From: Isoperla grammatica
Lineage: Eukaryota > Arthropoda > Insecta > Plecoptera > Perlodidae
Assembly (NCBI GenBank): GCA_945910005.1
Contig: OX246747.1
Coordinates: 35,374,622 to 35,438,621 of the forward strand
Direction of reading: 5' to 3'
Length of the DNA stretch: 64,000 bases
The translations under genes were made by a program, and so were the position numbers. Under the pieces are notes generated by a model. The model ran no database searches, was not told the origin of the DNA, and worked only from the letters and a program-made list of their open reading frames with translations. The stretch's first letter is position 1; each line of letters begins with the position of its first letter. Positions 48,191 through 58,860 of this stretch are shown in pieces.

Positions 48191-49254
48191 ATAGCTTGCT
48201 TTGCTTAAGGACGCAAGGTAGTTGTAATGAGAAGCAATCTTCAGTATTTTCATGACCGCACCAGATGCTGTAGAGTTCGGTTAATTGTGGTCGCAGCGTG
48301 GAGTTGTTCACTAGATTCAAATTCTATGGAGGCCACCGGTCACACTAGTGACAAGTTTGCTCAGTGTTGACCAGTATAATATTATCTTCTTAATCGTGAC
48401 GCCTGTTGCTGTGATTTAGTATCATCATGTGGGACATTGAACGCTAGGCTGTGGAGCTCATATACAGAACATCCTCTACCCTGAAGCCAATAGTGACGTC
48501 ATTTAGATGATACGTCATCAAAAGAAGATGGTAGGTACCTTGTGATGTCATAATGTGGGTTCTAAAGACGAGTCTAATGAAATCGTATTTCTACACTAGG
48601 TACTTTTGTGTAGTAGATGTCTGAGGTATTCAATACTATGACTACACAGAGTACCGGAAACAGTGAGATGCATGGAGCTACATGGTCTCGTATTCCGACC
48701 ATAGTGTGGTACATCCGGGCCCCGGACGGTACCGCCAACAACAGAAAACACGTGAGGGTAATTCCAACCGTTACTATGAACGGTATTAGTACAACACGTT
48801 CGTACTAAATAGATAACTGTGATGTACATGTGCGATGGTGAAAACCCAGCCCAACAAAGATAGCAGCTCAACTGAAGTGAGCTGCTCTACTAAGATTCAA
48901 CAACTTACTTTAAATGAATTAAGGTGACGATATACTTAAGTACACAACTTGGGCCGGCAACAGTCAAGAAATGAATCCCATGGAAAAGACAGGTTAGTGT
49001 AGAAGACGTTGTGTCTATTGAGCTGACAAACCTGACAGATGTCTTTGAGATTCGGTATCGCGATGTTGCCAACAAGTAGAATATATACCTGATTGTGAGA
49101 CGGTTAGAATCTCCCCCCTCCGGGGTTGGGGGGGGGGGGCTAAGGCTAGACTCACAGAGCTACGTCCACTGACCAAGGAGGAAAATCTGCGTCTGACTTT
49201 GTTGTGTACACTACGTTCGATGACGAGATGTTCCTTGTGTATGCACCGAGAACT
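48191..49254. other. Non-unit segment with a macrosatellite-like fragment
   Basis: No gene is seen. At about 48470-48560 the words ctctaccctgaagcca, tagtgacgtcat and gtaccttgtgatgtcata resemble the junction of the CCAAT/CRE array and next segment of the units (for example 1453-1530). A G run lies at 49128-49139. Confidence 0.55.
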
Positions 49255-49629
49255 GTGTTTTACTTTTACATGAAACTATAAAATTTTGATAAAAAATATT
49301 TATTTTCAAAAATGTGCCCTTGGCATTGTACTGTGGTGACATTTCCATAACTACTTGAAATGTAAAAAATAAACAAATTTTGATGCGAAACACGTGAAGT
49401 TTATTATTTCTGTGTGTCGATGGGTCGAGGTAATTGATCGAATCAACATTGCAGTGTTTACGACCAATCGATGTGTGGCTGGCTCCGCCTAGCGTAGGCT
49501 TGTCGAATGAACTTGGGAGTTCGACCTAACTTGCTAGATGGTGCTGATCGGGTCTGTGGACCACTAGCGGAGGCTTTTCGGACTCAATTGCGGTGCCTTT
49601 TAAATAGGGTAGCTTTGGAGCTTTGGATG

Positions 49630-50258
49630 GTGGCAATAAGGTACAGTTTCCTTTTGCTTGACAATCTCGACCTGACAGTGTCCTTAAGAGAAGTATGAGT
49701 AGAATACAGATGTGATGGTTTTGTTGCTGAAGGCAGAACGTTTGGAAATAGAATGAAATTGCCCGAAGGCAGAAAGAATTTAGAGTGATATAAGTATGAA
49801 ATTAATAGAAGAGGTTGGGTTTACAACTACAAGGAATAAATAGGTAAGTTCAGGAAGGGTCCTGGGAAAGAATAGAGGTACTACCTCACCCGTCTTTTCT
49901 TGGCGAAGAGGGGAAGGCGAATGTTGCGGTGGCGTCCACATGCCTTTGGGTTGGGAGGCCTGCATTCAAGGGTGTTTATGCTCGCGACTGGACGGAGAAA
50001 TCTATCATGAGGGTTGGGCATAAAGTCCAACTGTGACCTCACGAGAGGGTTTGGGTGCCGTGATAAAGAGTTAAAGAATTTAAGGGATCGATCCTGAACC
50101 AATTTGTCTACCAAAGGTAGATCCAGAGAAGTGTGGAGCGGGTTAAATAGGGTACCAGTTCTCAGTTTACGAGTCACCGCTAGGTGGAGATCAAATAGAC
50201 AAATGGTTAAGCAAGGTCTACTTGATCTCCGCCTAGCGGAGGCTCGTCGAACTCCCAA
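49630..50258 (-). mobile_element. LINE fragment: reverse-transcriptase C-terminus and probable 3' flank
   Basis: The minus-strand frame at about 50170-49973 reads LRTGTLFNPLHTSLDLPLV, then KFFNSLSRHPNPLV and FLRPVASI. The pattern of a conserved L-x-x-D-L-x-L-P segment followed by a basic/aromatic helix, HPNPLV, and a final RP motif matches the C-terminal end of jockey/I/CR1-type LINE reverse transcriptases. No catalytic domain is present. Downstream minus-strand sequence to about 49630 is T/C-rich and may be the 3' untranslated region. It is a dead fragment inside a foldback element. Family assignment below the superfamily level is not possible. Confidence 0.5.
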
Positions 50259-50303
50259 GTTTGTTCGACGAGCCTCCGCTAGGCGGAGATCAAGTAGACC
50301 TTG
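50212..50303. repeat. Perfect 41-bp hairpin with 10-base loop
   Basis: Arm 50212-50252 and arm 50263-50303 are exact reverse complements. The loop is 50253-50262. Each arm contains the nested palindrome core cctccgctaggcgg or its complement, the same arm sequence as in the cluster at 42705-43380. Confidence 0.97.
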
Positions 50304-50599
50304 TTAAGAACTGTTAACCTATTTAAAAGGCAGCGCAATTGAGTCCAAAAAGCCTCCGCTAGGGGTCCACAGACTCGATCAGCACCATCTAGCGATGTGT
50401 CGCCGAACTACACACCGCGCCTAGCGGAGATTTAGAGATTACAGTTCATCGAACTTCCGCTAGAGTATTTTATCGATAGGTCGAAAGAAAAACAACTACA
50501 TACACGTTTACTGCACACAAGTTTTGTTTATTTCATGTAGTTATGGAAATAGTAAACAACACGCGTACACGCTTTTTAGAACTTTGTGCAAGATGCAAT

Positions 50600-53215
50600 T
50601 TTATAATTATTAATATAATATTTCTCTATGAGGCAATTCATACGTCCAACACTTAAATACATCCTTGCTGCGCCATGACAGTTACAAGCAACAATACGTT
50701 TCTTGGACACGTTTGAACAGGATCGCCAAACTACGTCACGTATTCTCGTGGCTTGGTGAGTAGTCTGCAATGGTTTCCTAGTGCGTGCTGCGTCATGACA
50801 GTTACACATTTCTTGGACAGGTTTGAAAAGGCTCGACAAACTACGTCAGTCACTCTCGTGGCATGGTGAGTAGTCTGCAATGGTTTCCTAGTGCGTGCTG
50901 CGTCATGACAGTTCCACATTTCTTGGACAGGTTTGAAAAGGCTCGACAAACTACGTCAGTTACTCTCGTGGCTTGGGGAGTAGTCTGCAATGGTTTCCTA
51001 GTGCGTGCTGCGTCATGACAGTTCCACATTTCTTGGACACGTTTGAAAAGGCTCGCCCAACTACGTCAGTTACTCTCATGGCTTGGTGAGTGCAATGCAA
51101 TGGTTTCCTAGTGCGTGCTGCGTCATGACAGTTCCACATTTCTTGGACAGGTTTGAAAAGGATCGCCAAACTACGTCAGTTACTCTCTGGCTTGGTGAGA
51201 AGTCTGCAATGGTTTCCTAGTGCGTGCTGCGCCATGACAGTTACACATTTCTTGGACACGTTTGAAAAGGCTCGACAAACTACGTCAGTTACTCTCATGG
51301 CTTTGGTGAGTAGTCTGCAATGGTTTCCTAGTGCGTGCTGCGTCATGACAGTTCCACATTTCTTGGACAGGTTTGAAAAGGCTCGACAAACTACGTCAGT
51401 TACTCTCGTGGCTTGGTGAGTAGTCTGCAATGGTTTCCTAGTGCGTGCTGCGTCATGACAGTTACACATTTCTTGGACAGGTTTGAAAAGGCTCGACAAA
51501 CTACGTCAGTTACTCTCGTGGCTTGGTGAATAGTCTGCAATGGTTTCCTAGTGCGTGCTGCGTCATGACAGTTCACATTTCTTGGACACGTTTGAAAAGG
51601 CTCGACAAACTACGTCAGTTACTCTCGTGGCTTGGTGAATAGTCTGCAATGGTTTCCTAGTGCGTGCTGCGCCATGACAGTTCCACATTTCTTGGACACG
51701 TTTGAAAAGGCTCGACAAACTACGTCAGTTACTCTCGTGGCTTGGTGAATAGTCTGCAATGGTTTCCTAGTGCGTGCTGCGTCATGACAGTTCCACATTT
51801 CTTGGACAGGTTTGAAAAGGCTCGACAAACTACGTCAGTTACTCTCGTGGCTTGGTGAGTAGTCTGCAATGGTTTCCTAGTGCGTGCTGCGTCATGACAG
51901 TTCCACATTTCTTGGACACGTTTGAAAAGGCTCGACAAACTACGTCAGTCACTCTCGTGGCCTTGGTAAGAAGTCTGCAATGGTTTCCTAGTGCGTGCTG
52001 CGTCATGACAGTTCCACATTTCTTGGACAGGTTTGAAAAGGCTCGACAAACTACGTCAGTTACTCTCGTGGCTTGGTGAGTAGTCTGCAATGGTTTCCTA
52101 GTGCGTGCTGCGTCATGACAGTTCCACATTTCTTGGACAGGTTTGAAAAGGCTCGACAAACTACGTCTGTTACTCTCGTGGCTTGGTGAGAAGTCTGCAA
52201 TGGTTTCCTAGTGCGTGCTGCGTCATGACAGTTCCACATTTCTTGGACAGGTTTGAAAAGGCTCGACAAACTACGTCAGTTACTCTCGTGGCTTGGTGAG
52301 AAGTCTGCAATGGTTTCCTAGTGCGTGCTGCGTCATGACAGTTCCACATTTCTTGGACACGTTTGAAAAGGCTCGACAAACTACGTCAGTTACTCTCGTG
52401 GCTTGGTGAGTAGTCTGCAATGGTTTCCTAGTGCGTGCTGCGTCATGACAGTTACACATTTCTTGGACAGGTTTGAAAAGGCTCGACAAACTACGTCAGT
52501 TACTCTCGTGGCTTGGCGAGTAGTCTGCAATGGTTTCCTAGTGCGTGCTGCGTCATGACAGTTCCACATTTCTTGGACAGGTTTGAAAAGGATCGCCAAA
52601 CTACGTCAGTTACTCTCATGGCTTGGCGAGTAGTCTGCAATGGTTTCCTAGTGCGTGCTGCGTCATGACAGTTCCACATTTCTTGGACAGGTTTGAAAAG
52701 GATCGCCAAACTACGTCAGTTACTCTCATGGCTTGGTGAGTAGTCTGCAATGGTTTCCTAGTGCGTGCTGCGTCATGACAGTTCCACATTTCTTGGACAG
52801 GTTTGAAAAGGATCGACAAACTACGTCAGTTACTCTCGTGGCATGGTGAGAAGTCTGCAATGGTTTCCTAGTGCGTGCTGCGTCATGACAGTTCCACATT
52901 TCTTGGACAGGTTTGAAAAGGATCGACAAACTACGTCAGTTACTCTCATGGCTTGAAGAGTAGTCTGCAATGGTTTCCTAGTGCGTGCTGCGTCATGACA
53001 GTTCCACATTTCTTGGACAGGTTTGAAAAGGCTCGACAAACTACGTCAGTTACTCTCATGGCTTGGTGAGTAGTCTGCAATGGTTTCCTAGTGCGTGCTG
53101 CGTCATGACAGTTCCACATTTCTTGGACAGGTTTGAAAAGGATCGCCAAACTACGTCATGTATTCTCGTGGCCTTGATGAGAAGTCTGCAATAGTTTCCT
53201 AGTGGTTTATGTCGC
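50600..53215 (+). repeat. 110-bp minisatellite (about 23 copies)
   Basis: The unit contains tgcaatggtttcctagtgcg, tgctgcgtcatgacagtt (with the palindrome GTCATGAC), cacatttcttggacaggttt, gaaaaggctcgacaaa and ctacgtcagttactctcgtg. Copies vary at a few sites (acaggttt or acacgttt; gctcgaca or gatcgcca) and the ends are degraded. The many minus-strand frames of 67-69 codons, one per unit, are repeat translations, since 110 is not a multiple of three and each stops after about two units. Confidence 0.98.
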
Positions 53216-53280
53216 CTTTGATCTACAATCCACAACTCAACGTGGCTGAATGATTCTTTCATCGTGTCTATACTTTACCA

Positions 53281-53560
53281 GACTCGTGGTTGAGCAAACC
53301 ATCCATCTTCCTCCATGCCCTTCGTTATCAGACTCGTGGTTGAGGAAACCATCCATCTTTATCCATGCTCTACGTTACCAGACTCGTGGTTGAGCAAACC
53401 ATCCATCTTTCTCCATGCTCTACGCTATCAGATTCGGGGTTGAGCAAACCATCCATCTTTCTCCATGCTCTACGTTATCAGACTCGTGGTTGATTACGAC
53501 ATTAAAATTTCTCCATGCTCCACTCACCAAACTCGTGGTTGAGCCAACCTCGGTATCCAC
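53281..53560 (+). repeat. 50-bp minisatellite (five to six copies)
   Basis: gactcgtggttgag recurs at 53281, 53331, 53381, 53431 and 53481, with a weaker copy at 53530. Each is followed by aaaccatccatctt and ctccatgctctacgttatca. Confidence 0.95.
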
Positions 53561-53795
53561 GCTACGCATACGGGCGATTCACAGACTGGGTCTAATGTTT
53601 AGGTTCGTAAAACCACTTTCTGCGGTGGTGGTGGGGATCTTCACAATTTCTACACGAGTTGCAAGAAATTTCAAAAATTGAGAAACTAGAAGTGTGCGTG
53701 TAGAAAGGTGTGTCCAACAATTGAGAAACAATAAGTGTCTAGGCCTACGTAGATAGGTGTGGCCCAGAACAACGCAAATGCGTGGTAACCATCAC
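53561..53795. other. Single-copy segment
   Basis: No gene is seen. A short duplicated word (aattgagaaac) lies near 53678 and 53718. Confidence 0.5.
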
Positions 53796-53832
53796 GCATG
53801 TGAAATTATAATATTATTATAATTTCACATGC
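53796..53832. repeat. 37-bp perfect palindrome at the edge of the 27-bp array
   Basis: Arm gcatgtgaaattataat (53796-53812), a three-base centre att, then the exact reverse complement attataatttcacatgc (53816-53832). The right arm is the first copy of the array repeat. Confidence 0.95.
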
Positions 53833-54112
53833 GGAACCATATACTAGAATTTCACATGCGGAACCATAAACTAGACTTTCACATGCGGAACCATAAACTA
53901 GAATTTAACATGCGGTACAATATACTAGAATTTCACATGCGGAACCATATACTATAATTTAACATGAGGATTGCGAAACCATAAACGAGAATTTTAAATG
54001 CGGAACCATAAACTAGAATTTTACATGCGGTACAATATACTAGAATTTCACATGCGGAACTATATACTATAATTCGACATGCGGATTGCGGAACCATAAA
54101 CTAGAATTTCAC
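53816..54112 (+). repeat. 27-bp minisatellite (about 11 copies)
   Basis: The unit is aatttcacatgcgg followed by aaccatatactag, spaced 27 bp at 53826, 53853, 53880 and 53907. Later copies carry cggattgcgg insertions. Confidence 0.93.
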
Positions 54113-54289
54113 CTTCGAACTCAACTTACACACGAGTCCATTAGGTACAGATTTAGTCACAAACTGGTTTATATATGGGTGTTGGAACATCTAGCTGAAG
54201 TTACAAGTTGTCTCGACAAGGCCTAGGCCTAGAACACTTGATGTGCGGTGGTGAAATCTTCATTAGAGTTGCTATAGAAGGTGCAACAA
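54113..54289. other. Junction segment before the inverted copy
   Basis: No gene is seen. It has caaggcctaggcctagaac near 54218, an AGGCCT double palindrome. Confidence 0.5.
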
Positions 54290-54299
54290 GTGAGTAACT

Positions 54300-54925
54300 A
54301 TTGCATTGTGTCGCTACGGTGTGATGATAGGTCTTCAAGGTGACGTCATAACTAGTCCAAGGTCGCACTTCACTGCATGTTGGTGTATCGCGGCCGGTAA
54401 CGTAGTTGTCTACTTCACGCGAAACTAGCGCGCCGGGTGGTTCTCTGGGTAACTAGTAGCGTTGCTATGGTGTGATAGGTCTTCAAGGTGACGTCATAAC
54501 CTGTCCAAGGTCACACTCCACTGCATGTTTCTGTATCGAGCCGGTAACGTAGTTATCTACTCACGCGAGACTAGCGCGCCGGGTGGATCTCTGGGGAACT
54601 AGTAGCGTTGCTATGGTGTAATAAGTCATCTAGGTGACGTCATAGCTAGTCCAAGGTCGCACTCCACTGCATGTTGGTGTATCACGGCCGGTAACGTAGT
54701 TATCTATACTTGACGCGCAACTAGCGCGCCGGGTGGTTCTCTGGGTAACTAGTAGCGTTGCTATGGTGAAATAAGTCATCTAGGTGACGTCATAGCTAGT
54801 CCAAGGTCGCACTCCACTGCATGTTGGTGTATCACGGCCGGTAACGTAGTTATCTATACTTGACGCGCAACTAGCGCGCCGGGTGGTTCTCTGTGGTAAC
54901 TAGTAGCGTTGCTACAGTGATGGCT
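54300..54925 (-). promoter_or_regulatory. CRE/X-box array in the inverted copy
   Basis: Four subunits of 146-150 bp, with TGACGTCA at 54341, 54489, 54635 and 54785 preceded by gttgctatggtg (X-box on the minus strand). The last two are nearly identical. CRE and X-box order and spacing are conserved relative to the forward copies. Confidence 0.75.
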
Positions 54926-56089
54926 CCAACGTGTGACACGAAACATCACGGTAAGCTTCACGGTGAGTAGCCAATGGTAACGCTCGAACAAAGAACATCA
55001 TTGGCTGGCGTCCTTATTTTCTCGAGTCGCGCTTGGTTGTGACGAATAGGCACAACCATGGTCGGAGTAGAGCCGCAGGGTGAGGCCTTTAGAACCCTAC
55101 TTGCTGCGGTGATGGAGGTCTTCAGTCTTGTACACGTTAGAGAGAAGCGCAAACAATGACGTACTAGAAGTGTCGCTATCGTGATTGGTCCGACGTAAAA
55201 GTCGGCTGTTGCACAGCGCAACGCAAACGTGGCGAGTCTAGAGCTAGACAATGATCAGTTACTGGAACAAGGAACAAGTCCAATATAGATACAGAGATTT
55301 TGATCCTATTCGGTGGCTTGAGTGCAGCTCATGGTTGTGACGAATAGGCACAGACGTTGCTGTTGTACAGTCGCATAGTGAGGCCTATAGAACACTATAC
55401 TTGCGGCGGTGATGGACTTCTTCGGTCCTGCAACGGTTGTGAGAAAGTAAAACGTTCATCTTAGCCACTCTTGCCACCACTAGTTCTGCCACAGTATGAC
55501 CAGATTCCATTCGGAGAGCAACAGAAATTGTAGCGATAAAAGAATTCACTACATGTAAGAGCATACATATTTGCATTACTCTAATCTGTCTGTCTGTCTG
55601 TCTCTCTGGCTGCTTTGCTTCAAGTAACAGTGCGATTGGTTCTTCTCTTGATATTATCACATCTCACAATGTTGTCTTGTAGATGTCTCTACAATCCGGA
55701 CCTAGTTTGGTTATTGACTTGTGGTTGGCTCTCTATGCTACGCATACCGACTACACATCAGAATTGACATAATTTAGGTTCTGATCACTTGCTGGAATAC
55801 TATCATGCGGATATTCGTACTCTTGTGTCGTATGGGATATATTGTTACACACACTACATAGTGTCACCTGGCGAGGACTGTGCGGGCCGGACACACTCTC
55901 AGGCGACTAGCAGGTCGAACCCCTCCGTCTTGACCTCGGCTTCGAGGTTGGGGTGCGGCCAGGGGATGTGCGGGAGTGTTGATTGATTGGTAGAAGTAGC
56001 AAAACGTCGAACCTTGCTTGTGTAGCCATTATTGACGTCACAAGGTACCTGCACGTAGATGAGAATCGTTTCATTCATGTGCTTCATTA

Positions 56090-57470
56090 CCAATCACTCG
56101 TGTGATTTGTTCTTTTCTTCATAGTATCACATCTCTCACACGTGGTCTTGTCTAGTTGCTTTACTTTGCTTCACTTGCGAGTACCAAGTTGCTTTCTCTT
56201 AGATCGTGGCCTCGAGTACCAGATACTAGATAAGTAACAGATAGATAGCTTGGAGTGTGAAGTAATTCTAATGATGACGACATAATGGCATCATGGTAGA
56301 GTGTGATTTGTTCTTTTCTTCATAGTATCACATCTCTCAGTGTTGTCTAGTTGTTGCTTCACTTTGCTTCACTTGCGAGTACAAAGTGGCTTTCTCTCAC
56401 ATTGTCTTCTCGAGATGAGTGTTGGATGTGTCGATCATCTAGCTGGAGTTGTGACGTCATTCTAATGATGACGACATAATGGCATCATGGTAGAGTGTGA
56501 TTGGTCCTTTGCTCGATTATGACCTCTCACAAAATGGAGTTCTGTCTTTTCTTTTCGTGGCTTTGCTTCACTTCAAGTTCCAGATAGATTTCTTGAGATA
56601 GCTGGAGTTGTGACGTCAATCTAATGATGACATCATAATAGCATCAGGGTAGAGTGTGATTGGTTCTTCTCTCGACGATTATGGCTTCTCACCCATGTTG
56701 TCTTGTCTATTCTTTGCTTGGCTTTGCTTCACTTCAAGTATTAGATTGATTTCTTGAGATAGCTTGGAGTTGTGACGTCAATCTTATGATTACGACATAA
56801 TGGCATCAAGGTACGAGTGTGATTGGTCCTTAGCTCAATTATGACCTCTCATACAAGGAGTTCCGTCTTTTCTTTGCTTTGCTTTGCTTCACTTCAAGAA
56901 CCAGATAGATTTCTTGAGATAGCTGGAGTTGTGACGTCAATCTAATGATGACATCATAATGGGTTCAAGGCAGAGTCTGATTGGTCCTTCGCTCGATTAT
57001 GACCTCTCACACATGGAGTTCTGTCTTTTCTTTTCGTGGCTTTGCTTCACTTTAAGTACCAGATTGATTTCTTGAGATAGCTGGAGTGTGACTGGCGAAA
57101 TTCTAATGTTGACGTCATAATGGCATCAGGGTAGAGTCTGATTGGTCCTTCGTTCGATTATGACCTCTCACACATGGAATTTTGTCTTTTCCTTGCTTTG
57201 CTTTGCTTCACTTCAAGTTCCAGATTCATTTCTTGAGATAGCTGGAGTTGTGACGTCAATCTAATGATGACGACATAATGGCATCAGGGTAGATTGGTCC
57301 TTCGCTCGATTATGACTTCTCACCCATGTTGTCTTGTCTATTCTTTGCTTTGCTTTGCTTCACTTCAAGTTCCAGATTGATTTCTTGAGATAGCTTGGAG
57401 TGTGACTGACGAAATTCTAATGATGACGTTAATGGCATCAAGGTAGTGTCTTATTGGTTGTAGTTATTGT
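56090..57470 (-). promoter_or_regulatory. CCAAT/CRE minisatellite in the inverted copy
   Basis: About eight subunits read on the minus strand. On the plus strand they appear as tgtgacgtcaatctaatgatg followed by gagtctgattggtcc (inverted CCAAT). The regular use of gattggtcc and tgacgtcaat shows that both motifs survived the divergence from the main units. Confidence 0.68.
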
Positions 57471-57512
57471 ATCTTGCCTCGATGTGGACGCATCATCGTT
57501 GGTCACCGGTGT

Positions 57513-57690
57513 CTATAGTGTGTTAGAGTCAGTGCAGGTTATGTCTGCGCTGGTGTAACACAAATGAACACTCTATAGTGTGTTCGAGTCAGTGCAGATT
57601 GTGTCTGTGCTGGTGTAACACAAATGAACACTCTATAGTGTCGAGTCGGTGCAGGTTGTGTCTATGCTGGTGTAACACACCCGAACACTC
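57513..57690 (-). repeat. 60-bp repeat, three copies, in the inverted copy
   Basis: ctatagtgt starts copies at 57513, 57573 and 57633, exactly 60 bp apart, with gagtcagtgcagg and gctggtgtaacacaaatgaa. U2 has one related copy at about 19528-19590. Confidence 0.94.
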
Positions 57691-57760
57691 GAGTGGTGGT
57701 GCAGTGAGACGGCGGAATTAAGAGACTATCATCGGCGGAACAATGCATTATTTGTTCATA

Positions 57761-58070
57761 GCTTGGACTTTACCTAGGTGGTTTGTGAGTTCAACCACCC
57801 GTACGTCTAACCCATAGACAACGCTCCACCCTACACATAACGGATACACGTCGTGGTTGTTCGGTCACCACCCGCGGTTCCTCGTGGGTATACGCGCACG
57901 CTAACCTAGACGACGATTTGACTTCATCACCTTCAGTTGTAACTTTATCCGGATGGTAGAGATCGCGGGCCGAAATATCCCGTTCACACGGAAACCGGCA
58001 GAGCTGTGTCGTCTAGTATAGTGACCAATTGCGCCGTCTCTAGAATGCTGGACGTGCAAGCCTATACTTC
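57761..58070. other. Single-copy segment
   Basis: No gene is seen. Confidence 0.5.
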
Positions 58071-58860
58071 AATTTCCTCATTCCTTCAATTTACTCGTTC
58101 TTCATTCCTTCAATTTCCTCGTTACACATTCCTTCAATTTCCTCACTCTTAATTTCGTCAACTTCCTCATTCCTTCAAGTTATTACCTCAATTTCCTCAT
58201 TCCCTCAATTTACTCATTCCTTCAATTTACTCGTTCCTCATTCCTTCAATTTCCTCACTCTAAATTTCTTCAACTTCCTCATTCCTTAAATTTATTCCCT
58301 CAATTTCCTTATTCCTTCAATTTCCACATTCCTCATTCCTTCAATTTACTCGTTCCTCATTCCTTCAATTGCCTCACTCTTAAGAGGGAAGGATACCTCT
58401 ACGTCAAAAACCGCAGAAAATTTTCACGTTTTAATTATATCTCAAGATAGGAACACAACATCAAAAATCTGAGACTACACAGCGCTGTGGTTTGGTAAGC
58501 CCTACACACTGAATGATAAATGTATTTAACGTTATCATCAGTATGACTGTAATAAGTAATTCCTTAGTAATTTAAATAAATCGTTATCACAGTCATACTA
58601 ATGATAACGTTAAATACATTTATCATTCAGTATGTAGGGAGTACCAAACCACAGCGCTATGTAGTCTCAGATTTTTGATGTTGTGTTTCAATCTTGAGAT
58701 ATAGTTAAAAAATGAAAATTTTCTGCGGTTTTTGACGTAAAGGTATCCTTCGCTCTTAATTTCGCCAACTTCCTCATTCCTTCAATTTATTCCCTCAATT
58801 TCCTTATTCCTTCAATTTTCTCATTCCTTCAAGTAACACATTCCTAATTCCAACACTTGT
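58071..58860 (+). repeat. Pyrimidine-rich minisatellite, split by a transposon
   Basis: The words tcctcattccttcaattt and ctcttaatttcgtcaac recur irregularly (period roughly 18-60 bp) at 58071-58380 and continue at 58756-58860. The plus strand is almost purine-free outside A's of the caattt words. The TTAA foldback at 58384-58755 sits between the halves. Confidence 0.88.
58384..58755. mobile_element. 372-bp foldback MITE with TTAA target duplication
   Basis: It begins GAGGGAAGGATACC and ends with the near-reverse complement GGTATCCTTCGCTC. TTAA flanks both sides (58380-58383 and 58756-58759), and joining the flanks restores the cactcttaatttcg word seen elsewhere in the array. The arms extend nearly to the middle (atttaacgttatcatcagta near 58526 with its complement near 58590), leaving a ~40-bp A/T-rich loop. 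There is no coding sequence. TTAA preference again points to the piggyBac superfamily, but the termini differ from 25513-26232. Confidence 0.9.

Larger units (their letters stand above)
49255..50600. mobile_element. Foldback element outside the macrosatellite (~1.3 kb)
   Basis: The left arm has acatttccataactacttg (49348) and the right arm tgtttatttcatgtagttat (50526). The inner parts are a strong inverted repeat: 49520-49608 against 50318-50412, sharing gctagatggtgctgatcg, gtctgtggacc and ggactcaattgcg. TATCGATA, present in the left arms of the U1, U2 and U3 elements, occurs here in the right arm (50471). The interior holds a LINE fragment and a perfect hairpin. No transposase is seen. Confidence 0.68.
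54290..57760 (-). repeat. Inverted, diverged partial copy of the macrosatellite
   Basis: Read on the minus strand, this stretch follows the unit order: segment with opposed 60-bp repeats, CCAAT/CRE array, GC-rich piece, (GACA)n, the 306-bp duplicated segment, then the CRE/X-box array. It is the counterpart of about 19490-22625 of U2. It includes the 19490-19600 sequence found in U2 but not in U1 or U3, so it descends from a U2-type unit. Substitutions and indels are more numerous than among U1-U3, which indicates an older event. Confidence 0.9.

Noticed and set aside
50600..53215. CRISPR-like regular repeats
   Set aside because: The repeats are contiguous and there are no unique spacers. The same holds for the 26-, 27-, 50- and 53-bp arrays.
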